Shown: piece after piece, positions 24,591 through 37,722 of the stretch
Layout: each line of letters opens with the position of its first letter
Numbering within the stretch: the stretch's first letter is position 1
Source of the DNA: Rostratula benghalensis
Taxonomy: Eukaryota; Chordata; Aves; Charadriiformes; Rostratulidae
DNA length: 64,000 nucleotides
NCBI GenBank assembly: GCA_013399305.1
Contig: VXAI01000038.1
Span: 2,428,639-2,492,638 of the forward strand
Reading direction: 5' to 3'
Program-made: the position numbers and the translations under genes
Notes under the pieces: generated by a model
The model's input: only the letters and a program-made list of their open reading frames with translations
Told to the model about the DNA's origin: nothing
Database searches by the model: none

Positions 24591-27585
24591 CTAGGGAGAG
24601 GCAGCCTGTGATGCCTACACTGCAATCTCTCAGTGTGTTGTACATTTTACAACAATACCTGTCCTTTTTGTAACGCTGCCTCTGACCACAGCTGATGAAA
24701 GCCTTTCCACTTCTGAGGTCCTCTCGCGGAGACACCTTTCCTTATCCCCCAACCACAAAAGTCAGAGTAGAATGAAAAGACAACAGTGCCCATCCATCTT
24801 CACTAAAACTCAGCCTCTCGTTGCCCGGCCTTCCCAAAAACATCTTTCTTTAGCTGCCTTCAGTGACCTCCTCCTTGAGGAGCTCTGATAATCAGCTCCA
24901 CTTTCAGTGCGATGGAGACAAGGATGCATCCTTACAGAAGAGTCAGGAATGGTCAAAATATTTGTATTTTAGTCTACTTTGCACATCTAACTTGAATGCA
25001 GATGGCTTCCACTACTGCTTTAGCACAACCTAAGGGGGAGTACGGCCTGCTATATAAAGCCCCCAGCAAAATTTCATCTGGGCAGCCTGCCCATCTGTCC
25101 AATGTGCTGGCCAGTTAGAAGGATTACAGCCACAGTTTACTGCTCATTGCTCCACCCAACTAATCAGTTCTTCCATGGAGGAAGTTCTCAGTGTTCTTGG
25201 CCCTCATACAAGCTCCAGATGGTTCTTTGGTAAAGCTTCTCAAGACCATTTTTGCCACCTACATGTGCCAGAAGTAGTCTCATAAATTATTATTTTCAGG
25301 GTGAGACAGAGACAAAGAAAAAGAAAGCATCAGAAAGAACACAAATGTGACTAGAAATTGTGGCAAAACAGTTATTACTTTTTCCTTGTCTAACTCAAAG
25401 TTTGCTGGTCCTGGCATAAAATTCAAATCAAAGGCTATTATTTTCTCTTTTTCCTGCTGTACATGTCCTATAGTGAGAAAGCATGACAAGCAACGAGAGA
25501 ATATATGCATCTCCCCCTCAGAAAAAACATGAGGAAAAACACAAGATACATATACACCGCAGAACGATCCAAGACATTTATTGTGTGCCATCAGCGGGCA
25601 AGTGCACTGAAAGAAGACTTTGGTACTAAAATGTGTACGACTGATACTGCTATTCATTTCATTGTAGAAGGTAAACAAATTGGTGAAAAACTAGTAGCCT
25701 TTTAGTAAATCCACATTATTACTGGTTACCTTGCTCATGTTCAATATGTTTGAAAGCAGGTTTCAAATCTCCATTCGTGACCTTTCCAGGGACTGAGGTT
25801 AAGCTGGCTACCATGTGAAAAAGGCATAAAAATCAGTCTGGGTGCCGCTCTCCCCTTCAAAGATGGTGCGACATACAGCTCTGGAATCAGACTTTGCTTA
25901 TGAAGAACAAGGCAAAACTGGCATTTGGTACTTCATCGTTTTCCATAATGTCCATCATTAAGATTTCTCTCCATCTATCAGTGGAGCCACGAACACTGTG
26001 AAGTTCCTTCTGCAGTGGCCATACATTCCTGTAAGACTCCTGGTTGTTACTGTCTAGCCCTTGCTAGTTTAGCTCCAGTTGAGCTTAAGCCTCCCTGACT
26101 TAACCCAACCCAACACTACCCTCACTCCCCTCCTCCTGCCCCCAAACACTGTTGTTAATCTCAATGTGATGAGCTTTGTAGGTTCACAAAGAAGTTTCAT
26201 TTTTGAACTAGTTTTCTACTATTTACGCAGGTCCATCCAGGTGCAGGTAGCTCTAAATGACAGTTCCTCAACCCTACGGTACTAGCAAAGGTCCTCCCTC
26301 CTCAACACTGCAAGGTTCTTTTGGCAGTTCATATCCTGATCCTGCAGTCCTTGCTCACTTCTTTCTCAATCTCACATGGATGAAGATGGGGATCAGTAAG
26401 CCTTTTTGAAACCAAATACTAGCTTTAAATTGGGTTATCAAAATCTACAGAAAAAACATACAGTAATTTGAGAAAGAATGTGACTATAAAACAAAGTTCA
26501 TATTTTGAATTAATTATACGATTTCATATTGGAGACTGACATACAAAAATACCTATCTGTGAGGCCATGCATATTTAGTCCTCTGTCTTCAAGGCGAACT
26601 TTTCACGGCTTGCTTTGAAGTTGCAAATTAATAAAATATTAGGTGCAACAACAATCCGCGCATTGATACTAAGTATTTCCTAAATAAACCAGAAATAGTC
26701 AAGCTCACTCTTGTCTTTGTTAGAAAAAAATACATAAAAATCACACAATAAATGCACTGTAAGAGCTGATAGATTATAGTTCACCTAACCAGCACAGGTT
26801 AACTAGATAGCTGTATTTCAATTAAAGAAAAAAGCCAATTGTTGCATATCTTATTATCATACCAAAACATCTTGGCAACAATTAATAACTATCCAATTCA
26901 TAGAAACTGCTTTCATTCTTTTGGAAGCAGCTACTCTCTTGGAATGTAATGACTAAGAGAAAAGAAACAGATGTTTCTGTTGCTAAGGAGATTGAATAAA
27001 AAAAATGAGATAAAGCAAATATTTAGAATATTTTTTTAAAAGGAAAATTCCTTCCACTTGGATTTAACTACGTGCTTTATAACCAGCAGCACAGGCAGCT
27101 ACCATGTAACAAAACACCAGCACATTTCTGGTTTTGCATTGCGATTGTTCTACAGCAATATATTCTGCATATTCATTCTGGGACATCGTAGCATACCCAA
27201 TGAAGGAGCCTAGACACGTACACCAGCATCTCCACCTCTTGAGTAGCTGCAGATGCTCATTGTCAAAAGCGGGTATCGGAATAAGCAGCCAGATTTCTGC
27301 TAAAGTGAGTGAAACTTCAACTGTCCATGAAATGTACAGCATTACAGATACAACACAGCTAGTAATAAAAAAAAAAGAAAAAAAGATGCAGTCTTATAAA
27401 ACAGAGCTGCTCCCTAACAGTAGGCAGAATGGTTTAACATGCATGTTCACACTTCTGTAATTAACTTTGTGTTGTACAAACACGAACACCTTTACTGACC
27501 TAACTTTCTGCATCTCCTGGCAAAGACCTGTACGGAGTAAAGCTGCTTGTGCTGTACACGCTCAAAAAGCCAAGATTATACTCAC
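24591..27585. other. Gene-free stretch, intron-like
   Basis: No supported exon, repeat family or RNA gene. Open frames on both strands around 25280-25700 (up to 132 codons on the minus strand) have no matching splice sites or recognisable protein and are treated as chance. Confidence 0.4.
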
Positions 27586-27611
27586 CTGCCAGTAAAACAG
27601 GTAAACAGGTG
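27586..27611 (-). CDS. Candidate 26-nt microexon (weak)
   Basis: On the minus strand a superb acceptor (long T-run ending TTTTTTTTAACACAG) and an ideal donor (GCAG followed by GTGAGTATAA) enclose only 26 nt. All frames are open. With one leading base it reads TCLPVLLA, leaving one base, which joins the preceding candidate at 34284-34394 in phase. Splice signals are among the best in the window, but the size is at the lower limit for vertebrate exons, so a pseudo-exon is a serious alternative. Confidence 0.22.
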
Positions 27612-30600
27612 CTGTGTTAAAAAAAATAATAAAAGAAACCCCCAGTTATATTGAGTTTATTATACAAAAAAATATAATTTTAAATTATTATGTTGTAATC
27701 CATATTTTGAAAGTTAGGCATATATTGGTTTTCTAGAGCAGATCAGGTAAGACAATGGCAGTCATACTGGTTTTCCACTGCAGGTCACTGTAAACATACT
27801 AACCTGATGGAAAATGTTTACCTAGATCACAAACTTGTTTGCAACTGCAAATAAATAACAGCTCAAAGACAACTAGCAAAACACAACACTCCCTGGATAC
27901 AACTTTGAATTTAAAAGAAGAACAAAAACACAGAACAAAAATTATTTGTGCTCTGAATCACCTTGCCTCACGCACCTACTGGAATTGCAACACTGCTACA
28001 GTGCAGCATAATCTTGTCACCCTCCAGTGCCCTACTGACATGTTTTTCTACTGCATTATTGACACCCTTGGAGGACGCCCTATTTCTCAAACCTGATTTA
28101 TTCTTACAAGGTATCTTGCTCTCTCTAATATCTCCTTTCCTGCAGTCAATAGCAGCCACCTCCAAAACGACAACTGAGCCTGTTTCCAGGTTTATTTTAA
28201 CTGATTCATGTCCCAGCTTCAGTGGCAAATATATATAGCTGTCAGATGGAGTACTGATGGTGGTAGCTCTTCCTGATACCAAAATGTCTGTAAGCACGGA
28301 ACATTTTGATTTCTCACTGTGATGGCTGTTTAACTCTATCTACTTCTGTTTTCTTTCTACAAAGCCTGATTTTTGAAGATCCTTTCCAAGTAGATATAAC
28401 TTGCTGACTAGAGGTTACCTTGGTGATTTGATTTCAGACTAGTTCAGAACTGGAGCTTGTTTTATACCAACCATTCTAAGCCTAATGAACCAGTTTACAC
28501 CTGCTACTTTGATAAACACAAATAGGACAATCAAAAACAAAGAAAAAAACTGCAGGAAAATATTTATTTACACGAGATTCCCTTCTCTTGCAGATTTTTT
28601 TGTTTCTTTAAACACACAAAAATAAGCTGTTGATGAGGGCAAAGGCACCAGCCTGGACTGGAATGAATGGAACTGAAAAGGAGCTAATTCCTCACATATG
28701 TGCTCTCTTCCACCAAAACTATTTGTCACACACCTACACAGTCACACTAACTCAAACTCTAGTCACGAAGTAATCACAAACAGAGGGTTCCTTACAAGAA
28801 GGATGCTGACTGCAAACCTTCTCCTTTTCACAAGGTAGCTCTGAAATACTTCAGTTCAGGATTCATCACCAAAAACAAAGGGCTGCATCATGCTCAAGCA
28901 CACAGAATTTCTTTAGAAACCATACCAGTAAGACTTCAGGATTGATTCCTCAAAAATCTAGAAGTGCCAGTAGTGAATTTTCAGTACAGGAAAAGATGCA
29001 TAAAACCATAAATAAAGAAGATACTACCAAGAGTACCACAGCTAGGATTTTACATTTTCCTTCATGTCAGATACCCTTACTCAGTGCCTGTATTCAGCTA
29101 CACAGAAGTATTTCATAGAGCGTCGCCTGTGATTTCTGCAGGCTCTCCAAGGACAGCCACAGAACGCCATTTCAGAGTTTTTAGTAAATATCTGTGCATT
29201 TCAGCCTCACTTGAAGAAACAATCCTAGCATTTCACTCCAGCTTGCATTCCAGGGCAACCTGAGTATCTACAGCATTTTCCCCCCACCCTTTCACCCACA
29301 GTCCTGTATTCCCATAGAGGAGAAAGATGAGTTTTCTTTTTAAAATTGTGACATATATTAAAACCTCCCCCTTAGTTTGAAAAATCAAAGCTCAAAGTTC
29401 AAACGTGTTTTGGTTTGTTTTTTGTTTCACAGAGCCTTTTTTCTACAAAAGCTCGTATCTCACTGAAGTATATGAAAAATACATGAATTATGGAACTTGA
29501 TGGCAGAGAATGCAGATTACTGTTAGTAAAATCTATACCTAACTCCAAGAGAACCCTTATGAAATACCAAAAACTTTCGGAATCTGTTTATAGCATTTGT
29601 ATGCTATACAGTAATCAGTCAAGAATCCAGGATTTCAAATATCTAGTTATCTTTGCCAGTATATTCTGACTTGACATTTAGGGATAATTTTGTTTTTTTC
29701 TTTTACAGTTAGTTTTTCTCATTACAGCCTCTCAGTCTGAATACTCATATCTAGAGTCCACTAAAAATGTTTTAAGATACGGTAATCCCTTTTTTTTTCC
29801 CCCCGTAAATCTTCCTAGACTTATTGTTCTGCTTGAATTATTCTCATCTTCCATACATCTGTCAGAGGCCTGAATTTATCCAAAATAAGATTCAATTTCT
29901 CATCTATTCATGCAGGACTTGAGAAATGACAGTGTTTCATTTACTTCCACAAATCAAATCTCAGGTCTTAAGAAACGCTGCTAAATAAATTCCTTTCCCA
30001 GCATATAATTTTGCAGTGCTAAGGCCAACATGTGGGCATACATTCTGATAAATCTCAAGCCGTTCCTAAAGCTATATAGGTTAGAGCCCATTAACATTCT
30101 ACTAAACTCTACAAAGAAGATAGAGATGTAAAGAAATAGTGTCTCTTCTTCCTTTAAATATATTTTAGTAAAACAAGTAATTGTTGATATGGCATAATTG
30201 ACAAAAGCATGGGTAACAGCTTAATCCGATTTCTGTAATCATCATTCATATTATAACAATCTTTTAATTGTTTTAATTGAATATAACTATCCTTGTTCTT
30301 TCATTATTATGCTGATCTATCGCTGATAATTTTAAAAAAATCAAAACAGTTTTCTGATGGTTGTTTCTTATTTAGGATACGGATTTTAGGCAAGAGACAA
30401 GGAACAAGGGAACATTGTAGCAATACTGATTTATTGGTTGGTTCATAATTTAGAGTAATTTACTCTATGTAAGTTTTATGCTTATGCAGGATAGCATTCT
30501 GCCTTTGCTGCCAAAATAGTTAGGCAGGAGAAAAATTAATAGCAGAAGTTACATTTGTTTTGTGGTTCCATTTCCAAGTGCAAGTATTTTATTTAACAAA

Positions 30601-33600
30601 TTGTGATTGTGAGGTTGCTGCTTAGGAAATAAAAGATACAACTATTCAGAAACATAAGTATACCAAAACCCCCCCCAATGAATGGAAAGGAAATAATTTG
30701 CCTTAGGAAAGGATAAGAGCATACTAAAAACTTTAATTGCTTACAAGACTACATATCTAGAGAATATAGACTTTTCTCCCCACATCTATTGACTAGTATT
30801 GCAGCAAAATGATATTTTCTGTATTTAAAAGATACAAAGGAGCGCACTTATGCAGTCTCATGGAAGTGAATCCATCCATCAGAAGCGGAGTTTGGGGGTT
30901 TGGAGAAGAGTTGTTTCTTGGTGGTCGTATTTTGGTGGTTTTTAGTGGTTTGTTACTTGAGGTTTTTTGGGGAAGGGGGTGAGACTGTGAGCACAGAATT
31001 ACACCAGAAAGGAGCCAGAAAATTAAACAATTATGAAAATCAGTAAGGAGAAGCACGCTAGAAATTACGGCTAAGTCTGACTGAAGGTATATCTCAGGAG
31101 CTGGCCGAAACTTACTTCAGGCTACAAAGGTTATGGGCAACTGGCAGAAATAGCCTTGGAATTTGGCGGAAGCCATGCAAAAGACTTTGATCTTTGGGCT
31201 CAAAACCAGAGCATTAGCGTGGTGATAGATCCTGTTACTAAGAGGATCCATGAACATTTCATGGTATTTTGCATTCTTTTGTTCCCCTTAAAAGTCATTG
31301 GAAACTAACAAATCAGATATGGTAAAGAGAGACGTGTATACAGAGTATGCTGTTTTATGCAGAGTGGCAGCCCTAAAAGGACAAAAAAAATTGCTCATCT
31401 TCCAGCCCCCAGGGCTACGCAGAGCACTGATGGTGGCAGTGAGTGAGAGCCTGTTTTCTTCCCATTCCCACAGAAGAAGGAAATATACAATCAGGATGAG
31501 TAAAGCTAAGAAACTGATTCCCCCCTTGAGGATAAGTCAGGAGGGTTTTGTTCAAGAAGTTAAACTTGTTTTTTCTTTAAGATAGTTACTTTCTAAAGGC
31601 TTTGATCCTCCATGATGGGATGATAGCTGCCTTTGTTGAAAAGAAAGCAAATAAAACCCCAAAACGAAAAGCAAACCTAACAAATGTACTGAAACGCTGA
31701 TGCCACAGCAACAGCCTCTGAATAACACAGAAGATGTTGGAGAAGGGCACAATGGAGGGAAATGAGTCTCAATATTTGTTTGGGAACTGATGGCGAGTCT
31801 TTGTCAGTTGCATAAAGAAGAACGCATCAAAAGGCAGAAAAGAGGCCTTGCGCAGAGGCTGGGCAAACAACACAAAGAGGAAGTAATTGAGAAGTTACCA
31901 GCACTCCTACATCACACGAGCAATCCACAGGAACACAAATTTAATGAAGGAAATAAAGAGCAGACCACAAAGTCAACAGCAAAGTCTCCAACTTTGAAAC
32001 CAAGAGGTATCACCAGCACCCAGGACAGAGCTCAGGACAAATTCCCAACCCCAAACCAGTAGGCTAAGGAAAATCCACTGTGGCATGTAAAGACACAACA
32101 TCTCCCAAGCTCCTCAAAGTAAAATCCCTGATCAGCTCAAGTAACATACCTTGTGTGATCTTCTGTGGTACTTATGTTCTTCCCCCATCCTGGGGGTCTG
32201 TGAGGACTCCTCTCTAAGATGGAGGATTTGGTGGGAATCCCCTTAAGCTACCACCTCACTGCTAGTGAAGGAAGGCTCTGCTCCTCATAAACACCACAAC
32301 CCTCCTGGCTCAACTCAAATCAAACCCAGAGCAAACTCCCACAGCCATGCAATGGGGAACAGGATGAACTCTTTTTTTCCTCCGTACCTGAAACTCATTC
32401 AGTATTTTGCAGAGCAATGTAGAAGAACAATATGCAGGACCTAGCCACTGTTTTGAAAGGTTTAAAAGGACACATTCTCCACCTCAGTTACTGCAGGAAG
32501 TTATGAATGTGATTTCACATTCAGCTTTACTCCTGACCTGCTGTCTGACCTCGGGAGATCACTTGGTGTTATTCAGGTTCCCTCATAAAAAATAGGCAGC
32601 AAAACCAAACAAACCACCCAGCCCTACCTACACAAGACTGCAGCAGGGGATTTCGAGATTGAGCTGTTAAGTGGTTTGAAATTTTCACTGAGGACCTACT
32701 TCTGCAACCTTTTCCTGACAAACTGTAGTTGAGGTATAGAGCAATAGTGAGAGCCTGTCGACCAACACCTTTTATCACTTCTTGTTTGTTCTCCAGGAAT
32801 TTGGCATGAGAAGTACTTGTCAGCATGTTCTTGAAATATTTTAAGATGGGCTATGAAGATCCCTTAAGGGAAATATATGAACTCTTAACATAGAATATAC
32901 TGATGAGTAAAAACAATTTTCAGGAATCCCCTACTTAATTTTTCTAATCATACAGAATTGGCAAAAGACTGTCATGGAACTCAGACTTGTAAAAAAATAA
33001 AAACAAATTAAAAGTATCTCCACAATCTGACTGGACTTTCTTTCCCTATAGGAAGAGTTACTTATACTGAAGCATTTCTGTTTTTCTCCTTTTAATTTTC
33101 TTATACTGTATAAATTTTGAAAATTCAAATAATCAGGCACTTAGAATAATCTACTTTATGAGTAGGGAGCACAGACCTTAATGGTCTAAAAAATGAAGAA
33201 ATTGAGAGTCATGGAGTGAGAAAATAACCTTGCAGTAGAAAACAGCTGATGACAAGTAATTAACCCATTACAAACCAGGCAGAAGTGTGTGTTCATTTTT
33301 TCAGTGCGAATTTGCTTGGAATTTGGTAATTGCCTTATCTAAAACCCACTATTTTGCCACCCTCTGAAAGACAGCTGATACAATTTAAAATGCTATTATC
33401 AAACCTACTCCAATTCAAAGACTTATTTCACAAGAGACACAATCTATGAGCAGTTTGTTAAAAGAAATATTGCCACTGAATTAAATGGCTTGAGTAAGAA
33501 CTGTATTTAGTAAAATAAAAATTTGCAAGAGAATAAAAAGCTCAGAATCAAAAAACACCCCAAAACTAAACACCATTTTAATTTTTTATGGGAAATGATC

Positions 33601-34283
33601 AACTGCAGTTTTTATTTCCTTTACTCTTGATATCCTAAGCAAGACAGTGTACTTTCTCTGCTGCACACACCAGGGTAAGTGTATTACTATATGTAATTAC
33701 ATGAATTCCCACAGTGTATGTAAAACATTAATTAAATTATAGGGTGTCTTGTGAGCATTCTGTCCAGCAGTTAGCGACACCACAAAAGAAGAGATAATTT
33801 GAAAGGCGGTTCTCCTTGTTTATCTTTTCTTTGCACATCATATATTACAGGGTATGCAGATTTACAACTTTATGATATGCAGCCGTTCACATGGACTAAG
33901 AAGCTTTTGTTGTATTGAAAACCAGAATAAAAGGCCTGCTTGAGTGAAGAAAAAAATACTTTTGATTCCAGGAGCATTAACTTACTAACAATCTCATTTT
34001 ATCCTTAACCTGTCAGGATGGACAACTCCAAGAAATCCAGGTAGGTAGGAAAAAGGTGTATTTTGCTTAGTGAAGCATTCTGAAGTAATACAGTTGGGCT
34101 GGAAAAAATTGAAGTAGATTCCAAAAAGGAAAGTGCTGAGACAAATTGCCCTCCTCTACAAAACCACTTTCCTGCAGAGATCTTTCCAGGCGTTTTTCAA
34201 GCATAGATGGAAGCACTTTGGTCGACAATATAAACACATCTCAGAGAAAAACAACATACAAAACTGAAGTTGTGACTACTCAC
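27612..34283. other. Long gene-free stretch, intron-like
   Basis: About 6.7 kb with no convincing exon. Overlapping open frames at 27960-28300 on both strands and 31298-32062 on the plus strand have no supporting splice sites. A 35-base plus-strand segment at 33640-33674 has strong splice sites, but it is tiny and on the opposite strand. No repeat family is recognised. Confidence 0.4.
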
Positions 34284-34394
34284 TGAAAGAGGAGGTTGGC
34301 AATGCTCTGTTTTGCAGTTGTTACAGGTGGTGTCGTTAGCTCATCAGGTGAGAGAGAATTCTTAATGCATTGGACAATGGAAAGCAAGAAGGAT
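34284..34394 (-). CDS. Candidate internal coding exon, unknown helical protein
   Basis: 111 nt on the minus strand, with a textbook acceptor (ACTTTTTTTTTCTTCCTTACAG) and a donor GTGAGTAG. One frame only is open throughout: one leading base, SFLLSIVQCIKNSLSPDEL through the middle, and IANLLF at the end, with two bases left over. The hydrophobic pattern suggests packed helices, as in HEAT/ARM-like proteins, but no family is recognised. The leading base fits the two bases left by the candidate at 35184-35212. If joined instead to the candidate at 34988-35072, this exon would be read in another frame that reaches a stop after 19 codons. Confidence 0.5.
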
Positions 34395-34956
34395 CTGTAA
34401 GGAAGAAAAAAAAAGTGTAACTTTAAGAAAAAATGAACTGTAAAATGCTGGTAAAAAGCAAAGCCTTTAAAAGTATTTCAGTACTCATCTCTCAGTTTTT
34501 AACTTACAAAAGGACAACACAATCCAGGTACTGTAGGATGTAAAAAATAATCTTCTAGACACAGCTTTCTTTAGACCTCTCATTTTTCCTGCTCCCTGCC
34601 CTAAATGCAGGCACCTAAGCAATGAGATTGCTTAGTCATTTAATTTTTACGCCGCTAAAACTGTGAATAAAAGGGGATCACATCATCTCTACTTAACTCC
34701 CAAAGAAAAAAAGACATGACAATCTTGAACAGTATTTCAACACAACAGTAGATAGTTTTGAATCAAGACCTTTTTTCCTGCAGGTATCTCCATTGTGAAA
34801 CGTTAAAGTACTCTCACATGTCACCATTTCACAGACCACTTGTTGCTTCTCCTCTACCAATTTCTTCTTTTCTTTCTCAGGATGCATTACTTTTCATACT
34901 ACTTGTTGGTTTCCACATTTTCTTCAAAATGTTCATTATCCTCAAGAGTATTTTTG

Positions 34957-34996
34957 GAAAAGTTACCTAACATGTAAGAAAAGTTACCTAACATGT
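34957..34996. repeat. 21-bp tandem duplication carrying a splice donor
   Basis: GAAAAGTTACCTAACATGT occurs at 34957-34975 and again at 34978-34996, period 21. On the minus strand each copy holds the same donor, TTAG followed by GTAAC. Because the period is divisible by three, use of the distal donor would add seven codons without a frame change to the candidate exon 34988-35072. Confidence 0.85.
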
Positions 34997-35072
34997 CAAC
35001 AACCTCAGCAATTGATTTATTTTTTTTTCTTTCCACCTGCTCAATTAAATGATCCAGGTACATGTGAGATGA
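34988..35072 (-). CDS. Candidate coding exon with duplicated donor, unknown protein
   Basis: 85 nt on the minus strand after a strong acceptor (CTCTGGCTTTTTCCAAG). Only one frame is open: SSHMYLDHLIEQVE, then a Lys-rich stretch, then SIAEVVDML, with one base left over. It is a convincing amphipathic-helix peptide. The donor GTAACT is moderate and is repeated 21 bases downstream. Its phases do not fit between 35184-35212 and 34284-34394. It is therefore an alternative exon, a replacement for 35184-35212, or a decoy. After 37669-37722 it would splice in frame. Confidence 0.35.
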
Positions 35073-35183
35073 CTTGGAAAAAGCCAGAGGTTTCACCTTG
35101 CATTATGAAATTGAACAATAAGAACTAATGGTGAAGAAGAGCTTGGCCGTGCTGCCAAAGATATTTGAACAGTTGATACTCAC

Positions 35184-35212
35184 CCACTCAAATAATAAAA
35201 AATCACCCCAGA
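35184..35212 (-). CDS. Candidate 29-nt microexon (weak)
   Basis: On the minus strand an excellent acceptor (GTCTGCTCTCACCCCCAG) and donor (GTGAGTATC) enclose 29 nt. Read from a codon boundary it gives SGVIFYYLS and leaves two bases, which complete the first codon of 34284-34394. It also follows 37669-37722 in phase. Two of three frames are open, so coding evidence is slight. Confidence 0.28.
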
Positions 35213-37668
35213 CTGGGGGTGAGAGCAGACAAGCAAACCATCAACACTAGTGCCAAATATTTCATAAATGCATACAAAAACCTGTAAAGACAAGCTAGTG
35301 CTTTCCACTGTTAAGCATGCAACTTCTAAGCAATTTTCTTCTAACATTGAGAATATTTAACTGCCAGTATAAACTGCCAGCTTTATCTATTGCTTTCACT
35401 GAATTTAAATTAATGGTACTTATTTTTGGTTTAAAAAGAAGCTTGATGTACTAGCACTACTTAACTGCTGAGGTCTATCTCCCTGAAAATGAATAGGCAT
35501 AATTGTATTTCAGGCCAACAGCTTTCCATAAAACATCAATTATTTAAATAAGACAAAGAATTCGATACACACTGTACATTAGTATCATGTAAAATCTTTT
35601 AAGGCCAGAATCATGGCATAAGATCTTCTAAGAATATGAGTCAATATGGAAAAAAAACTCAGTGCTTTTAATTCGCAAACATGAAAGCTGAAATACAGAT
35701 AACCTCACTAATTAAGGGTTGGAACGCAGTCTTTACTTTCATAATCTCCTTATTTTCACTATTATGCTTACTTTCTTTTGTGCAATCCTATCAACCTATG
35801 CCTTAATGCAAATTACACCTCTATTACGTACCTCCCACCTTAGTGATTCTGTGCCGTTTACAGTATTTGCTTATAATTGCTAATTCTTTTATACCTTCCC
35901 TCTTTGTTATCACTATTCAATGAACTGCTGAATTTGCAACAGAGACATTCATAAGAGCAGCAACAGGTTGCACTGAGATACAAACACTTATTATCTACTA
36001 CAAAAAAGAACAATAAGTAATTTGTGAGAGCTAAAAATCTGCCTCAAGTCAGACTCATGCAAAAACTGGCAACCAGATGTATAAGATCATCTTTAAATCC
36101 TCAAGAACCACCATCTTGTAACAGGGTTATAAAACCAATTACGGGAAACCGTCACCTAACAGAAAGAAGTGTGGTGGCCACTCCTAGCTCAAGCTGGGAA
36201 ATATTTGTGATAGCCAAAATAATGGCTCTGCAAGCCAAAATAATAGGCATGCACAGGGCTCCTGCTCAGGCCTGAGCCAGGGCACAAAATGATGCCCTGC
36301 TGGCCCAGGAGGGACAGGTCCTGGCCCAGGAGGTGCCATCAGCTCACGGAGCCCCTCTCCCACTGCAGCAGCCAGCACCAGGAGCCTCGCCATGCACAGT
36401 GCTGCTCATTCCACTCCCACTGCGCGGACAGCATCTCGGCTCCTCATCCACCAAGGCACAGGGAAGAGACACGAGATGATGCAAAAACCAATTTTGAAAT
36501 AAGACTTACATAAGTACAGAGTTTTTCGAGCTCATAGGAGATTTAAAAGCTTTTGTTTCTCCTCTGGCACTAAAAAACCTGCGGTAGTTCTACAACTGCT
36601 TTCGGTTTCTCCTTTGGCCTGTTTTACATGTGAGACATCCAAAGAATGATAAAATGGGCCAGCTGCATCTGAATAAAAACCTAACCAACTATCCTATGCT
36701 AGGGATTACCCATGTAGCAAATGAATTAATTAACAAAAAAAAAAACAAGCTTCATGTTTCAATACGGGGTTTGTTTTTTTTGTAATCTTCTTGTTACCGG
36801 GACTGGCTAAAAAAATCCATAAATTTACTGCATTTACTACATGCTGCACGATCTAGTCCTTATAGAGCACCTGCCAATGCTACTGAGATGGTATCTATAA
36901 GCAGAAAGACACTTAAAAAAATTGACAGGGGTTCTGGCACATTTCATGCTGTCACGTGTCTTGCCCTTGTTAATGATTAATTAATGAGTCGTGTTTCTTA
37001 GAAGGAGGTTATACACATGCAGTAACGATGAAAATGGAATACCACAGCTGCAAGCCTTTAAAAGCCAGGGAAGTGCAAAATCTACATAATGCAGACAATG
37101 TGTATTTGGTCCTGGTCAGTACATACTTTATGGTGTAGTCCAGTATGTATTAATCTACTTAATCTTTTAGTCACTAGATCATTAGTGCAAGGTGCTTGCT
37201 CACAGTGCACCACCATATTTTCCTGCCTGTGTTTGGAACCATGGTTCCAGGCTCCAAAAACAAGCTCCTGGAGCTCCAGCTCCAGCAGCCTCCCAGCCAC
37301 TGCTCCCAGTCCATCCTGGCACAGGAGGACTGCAGACAGTGTCTGCTAACACCACGTGCCAAATTTTCACAGCACTTTGCATGCTATAGGACAGCTCTAG
37401 GAGCTTTCAGCAGTGAGCTGAGAATGATAAACACTTGTATAAATTAAGGTATCCAGTAAAAAAAGAACAAGTAAGCTTTTACTGGCTACAGCCTGGTGTA
37501 TTTAGTACAGATCTATCACCATACAGAAGGCTATGGGACACAGATCCCATTTTGCCCCTCTCTCGGCCCTGCAGCCATGTGAATACACTGGTAACAGTCA
37601 CGGTCATCTGTGAGCGCAGGCTGTAAGAGGCAATATTGCTACCAGAGGCAATTCTCTCCTGAACTCAC
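35213..37668. other. Gene-free stretch with a GC-rich patch
   Basis: Mostly AT-rich intron-like DNA. A GC-rich patch at about 36240-36470 is preceded by a short direct duplication (AGCCAAAATAAT at about 36213 and 36234). A second patch lies at about 37220-37370. Both read open on several frames, as GC-rich DNA does. No exon with two good splice sites was found in either. They may be decayed repeats. Confidence 0.35.
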
Positions 37669-37722
37669 CACCTGCATTCCTAGTTTTGCAACATCTCCCC
37701 CTCCTTCGAGCCAGGACAGCAG
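37669..37722 (-). CDS. Candidate 54-nt coding exon (weak)
   Basis: On the minus strand the donor is strong (GGTG followed by GTGAGTTC). The acceptor AG (ATCACATCAG) has only a moderate pyrimidine tract. From a codon boundary it reads LLSWLEGGGDVAKLGMQV, 18 codons, and ends on a boundary. A second acceptor within the exon (CTGGCTCGAAG) is possible. Phases fit 39199-39218 upstream and 35184-35212 downstream. Not recognised. Confidence 0.28.

Noticed and set aside
25280..25678. 132-codon minus-strand frame
   Set aside because: No splice sites, Cys/Phe/Ser-rich low-information peptide, overlapped by other open frames. It fits chance.
33640..33674. 35-base plus-strand segment with a long pyrimidine tract and GTAAGTG donor
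   Set aside because: Too short for coding evidence, and no plus-strand partner exons nearby.
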